A DNA stretch of 7,098 bases from an uncultured Prevotellaceae bacterium (GTDB lineage: Bacteria; Bacteroidota; Bacteroidia; Bacteroidales; Bacteroidaceae): the NCBI GenBank assembly GCA_947306845.1, contig CAMZHP010000171.1:1-7098 (forward strand), read 5' to 3'. Each line of letters begins with the position of its first letter. Positions within the stretch are counted from its first letter, which is position 1. A program made the position numbers and the translations under genes. The notes beneath the pieces are model-generated. The model saw only the letters and a list, made by a program, of their open reading frames with translations. It was not told the origin of the DNA and ran no database searches. Positions 5,301-7,098 of this stretch are shown here, in pieces.

Positions 5301-7098
5301 ATGAAAAAAATCTTTACGCTTTCACTCTTGTTGATGGCTGTGCTGACTGCAAGCGCACAAATCAAGAAGACATGGGATTTCACACAGGGACTTAGCTATG
5401 AGACCAAGGAAAATCTCGCTGCTGACAAGACCAACTGGGCCGACAATGGCACGGACAGTGATGGCAACGTCAACAACTGGAAGAACATCGGGAAGCCTTC
5501 TACGACCAGTTTCCTGATGGCGAATGGGGTCATCATCCCTGAGACAATGGGTTTGCTGATCGATATCGGCAGCAATAAGGACAACAGTATCCATCTGGCT
5601 GACACCAAGATGCGCCTTACTCGCAAGGGTACGAAAATCACATTCCCTAAACTGGCCAACGGACAAAAAATCACCATCCAGGGACGGTCTGCCAACAGCA
5701 CTGCCACCAACCGTGGCATCGCACCCACTAAGGACTACATCAAGTTTGTCAGTGGCACACAGACGGATGGTGCCTGCGTCTTCCTCGGTAATCAGGTGGA
5801 GGGCTCTGAGGGCACTTATACCTTCGTTTGGCAGGTGGAGACAGAGTCGGCCGACTCCGTCGATATTGAGTTCCAGCTCACTCCTGATGCTGGCATCGAC
5901 TTTACGCTCTTCATGATTGATGAGGGCGACGCTCCGGCTGTCGAGGATGCTCAGAGCGTAGGCTATCTTTTCAGCGGAAGCACCGACGATGATTACGCCT
6001 ATGCCTATCTCGCCGGCGATAGCCGCTTTGCTCTTACCGACATTAACGTGGACAACACAGAAGCCACAGCCGACTCGCTCCGTCAGTTCAAGGCCATCGT
6101 CATAAGCCCTACTATCGGAGCTGGCAACGCTTATCTGAGCACCATCCATGATGCCATCGCTTTTGTTCCGACACTCAACCTCAATGTGGCGCTTTACGAA
6201 CCCCTCGGACTGGGCAAAGCAGTAGACAGTGGCACCAATGTGCTCACCGTCAGGGATACAGAGAATGCCATGTTTGAGGGATTGGATGTCGCTGCGGGTA
6301 TCGAACTGCTGACAGAGGGAACCATCACTGGTGTCCAAGTGTCTGACTATTTTGCCAATGATGATATTGTGGCGGTAGCTGGGGAAACCACTGCCGTACA
6401 CGTGCACAACGCCAAGCGCAATGCCTATATGCTCCTGCCGCTCTCTGTAGAGAATATGCCGGTGGCCAATCAGGACGTGATTTCACAACTGATTCCTCAG
6501 GCCCTCCAGACGGTGGCTGATTCCAAACAGGAGGTCAAACCGGTGGCCAAACCGGTGATCAATGTGGCTCAGGAGAATGGTTATTCTGTCGTAAGCATCT
6601 CAGCCAACTACAGTACAAAGATTTTCTATACACTCGACGGATCGGATCCCACCACAGAGAGCACACTCTATACCGAACCGTTCTCCATCACTCAGAATAC
6701 CGTAGTCAAGGCATTTGGTATCGGCGATGGTTATACGCCGAGTGCTATTGCTGAGAAGGAGGTTGTCGTCTGTGTCGAGGCTGCAGCTCCAGTCTTCTCC
6801 ATCACACGTGAGGCGGGCAAGTCGCTCGTGAGCATTTCTTCAGCAAGTGATGGAGCAACCATCTACTACAACTTTGCCAATAGTACGGATGCCACAGCTT
6901 CTGTGGTTTATGCCGATCCCATTGAGATTACCTCTCCAACCACCATCTATGCCTTCGCCGAGGGTGGTGAGTACCTGACTTCCGAATTGGTTTCTGTATT
7001 TGTGGGTGTCAACGGCATCGACAAGAACAACATCCGCTGGGATATCATGGCTCACTTCGACGCCAATGCCGATGAGTGGTCGGGCAAGGGCCAGCAGA
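5301..7098 (+). CDS. Secreted multidomain protein with chitobiase-C-terminal-like repeats, function unknown (runs off the right edge)
   Basis: From ATG5301 the frame is open for 599 codons and continues past the window. Residues 1-19 form a signal peptide (MKKIFTLSLL onward, ending Ala-Ser-Ala/Gln). Residues about 22-210 begin TWDFTQG and are beta-rich, with LTRKGTKITFP and GQKITIQGRS; the form resembles a carbohydrate-binding or jelly-roll module but I cannot name the family. Residues about 217-382 alternate strands and helices (VGYLFSG, FKAIVISPTIG, LNLNVALYEPLGLG, MFEGLD, AYMLLPL) like a flavodoxin or class I amidotransferase/ThuA-type fold, without a nucleophile Cys. Residues about 413-493 and 494-571 are two repeats of the chitobiase/beta-hexosaminidase C-terminal type (IFYTLDGSDPTTES; the second copy, IYYNFANSTD, is diverged). 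After residue 572 a new segment starts (RWDIMAHFDANADEW) and any catalytic domain would lie beyond the edge. It has its own strong promoter and diverges from the GH27 gene, so a polysaccharide-related surface role is plausible but unproven. Confidence 0.88.
   Translation, partial: MKKIFTLSLLLMAVLTASAQIKKTWDFTQGLSYETKENLAADKTNWADNGTDSDGNVNNWKNIGKPSTTSFLMANGVIIPETMGLLIDIGSNKDNSIHLADTKMRLTRKGTKITFPKLANGQKITIQGRSANSTATNRGIAPTKDYIKFVSGTQTDGACVFLGNQVEGSEGTYTFVWQVETESADSVDIEFQLTPDAGIDFTLFMIDEGDAPAVEDAQSVGYLFSGSTDDDYAYAYLAGDSRFALTDINVDNTEATADSLRQFKAIVISPTIGAGNAYLSTIHDAIAFVPTLNLNVALYEPLGLGKAVDSGTNVLTVRDTENAMFEGLDVAAGIELLTEGTITGVQVSDYFANDDIVAVAGETTAVHVHNAKRNAYMLLPLSVENMPVANQDVISQLIPQALQTVADSKQEVKPVAKPVINVAQENGYSVVSISANYSTKIFYTLDGSDPTTESTLYTEPFSITQNTVVKAFGIGDGYTPSAIAEKEVVVCVEAAAPVFSITREAGKSLVSISSASDGATIYYNFANSTDATASVVYADPIEITSPTTIYAFAEGGEYLTSELVSVFVGVNGIDKNNIRWDIMAHFDANADEWSGKGQQ

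Noticed and set aside
5322..6407. 361-codon minus-strand open frame antisense to gene 4
   Set aside because: It lies wholly opposite a clear coding frame with a signal peptide, recognisable repeats and a strong promoter. Its translation is His/Ser/Arg/Cys-rich with no recognisable domain, as expected of an antisense shadow.

Overview
The window most likely comes from a gut or oral Bacteroidota species, and Prevotella/Segatella (Prevotellaceae) fits best. The evidence is fourfold: Bacteroidota-type promoters (-7 box TAnnTTTG, once with a TTTG element 19 bases upstream), start codons without Shine-Dalgarno sequences, Sec signal peptides ending in a Gln-Ala-Gln or Ala-Gln junction, and Prevotella-style C-terminal tails (Tyr-Asp-x-x-Gly-Arg ... 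Gly-x-Tyr-Ile ... Lys-Lys). The assignment rests on recognition by eye; no database was searched.

Four genes alternate in strand (-, +, -, +), and each appears to be transcribed from its own promoter. (1) Bases 1-523, minus: the first 174 residues of a dipeptidyl-peptidase-IV-like S9 peptidase, cut by the left edge. (2) Bases 723-3341, plus: an 872-residue secreted GH30 enzyme, closest to subfamily 8 xylanases, with a large accessory half. (3) Bases 3353-5083, minus: a 576-residue secreted GH27 alpha-galactosidase-like enzyme with a CBM35/CBM6-type module. (4) Bases 5301-7098, plus: 599 residues of a secreted multidomain protein of unknown role that runs off the right edge. It has an N-terminal beta-rich module, a flavodoxin/amidotransferase-like segment and two chitobiase-C-terminal-like repeats. 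Genes 1/2 and 3/4 diverge from intergenic regions of 199 and 217 bases. Genes 2 and 3 converge with only 11 bases between their stop codons.

The two glycoside hydrolases suggest extracytoplasmic attack on a decorated plant hemicellulose: an endo-acting xylanase next to an exo-enzyme that could remove alpha-galactosyl or related side sugars. No SusC/SusD pair or regulator is visible, so this is not a recognisable canonical polysaccharide utilisation locus within the window.

The points most worth following up are two family-level active-site substitutions (the glucuronate-binding Arg/Trp of GH30_8 read as Lys/His; the Glu of the GH27 Cys-Glu-Trp motif reads Arg), the undescribed architecture of gene 4, and the very tight tail-to-tail junction of genes 2 and 3. 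No RNA gene, CRISPR array or mobile element was seen.
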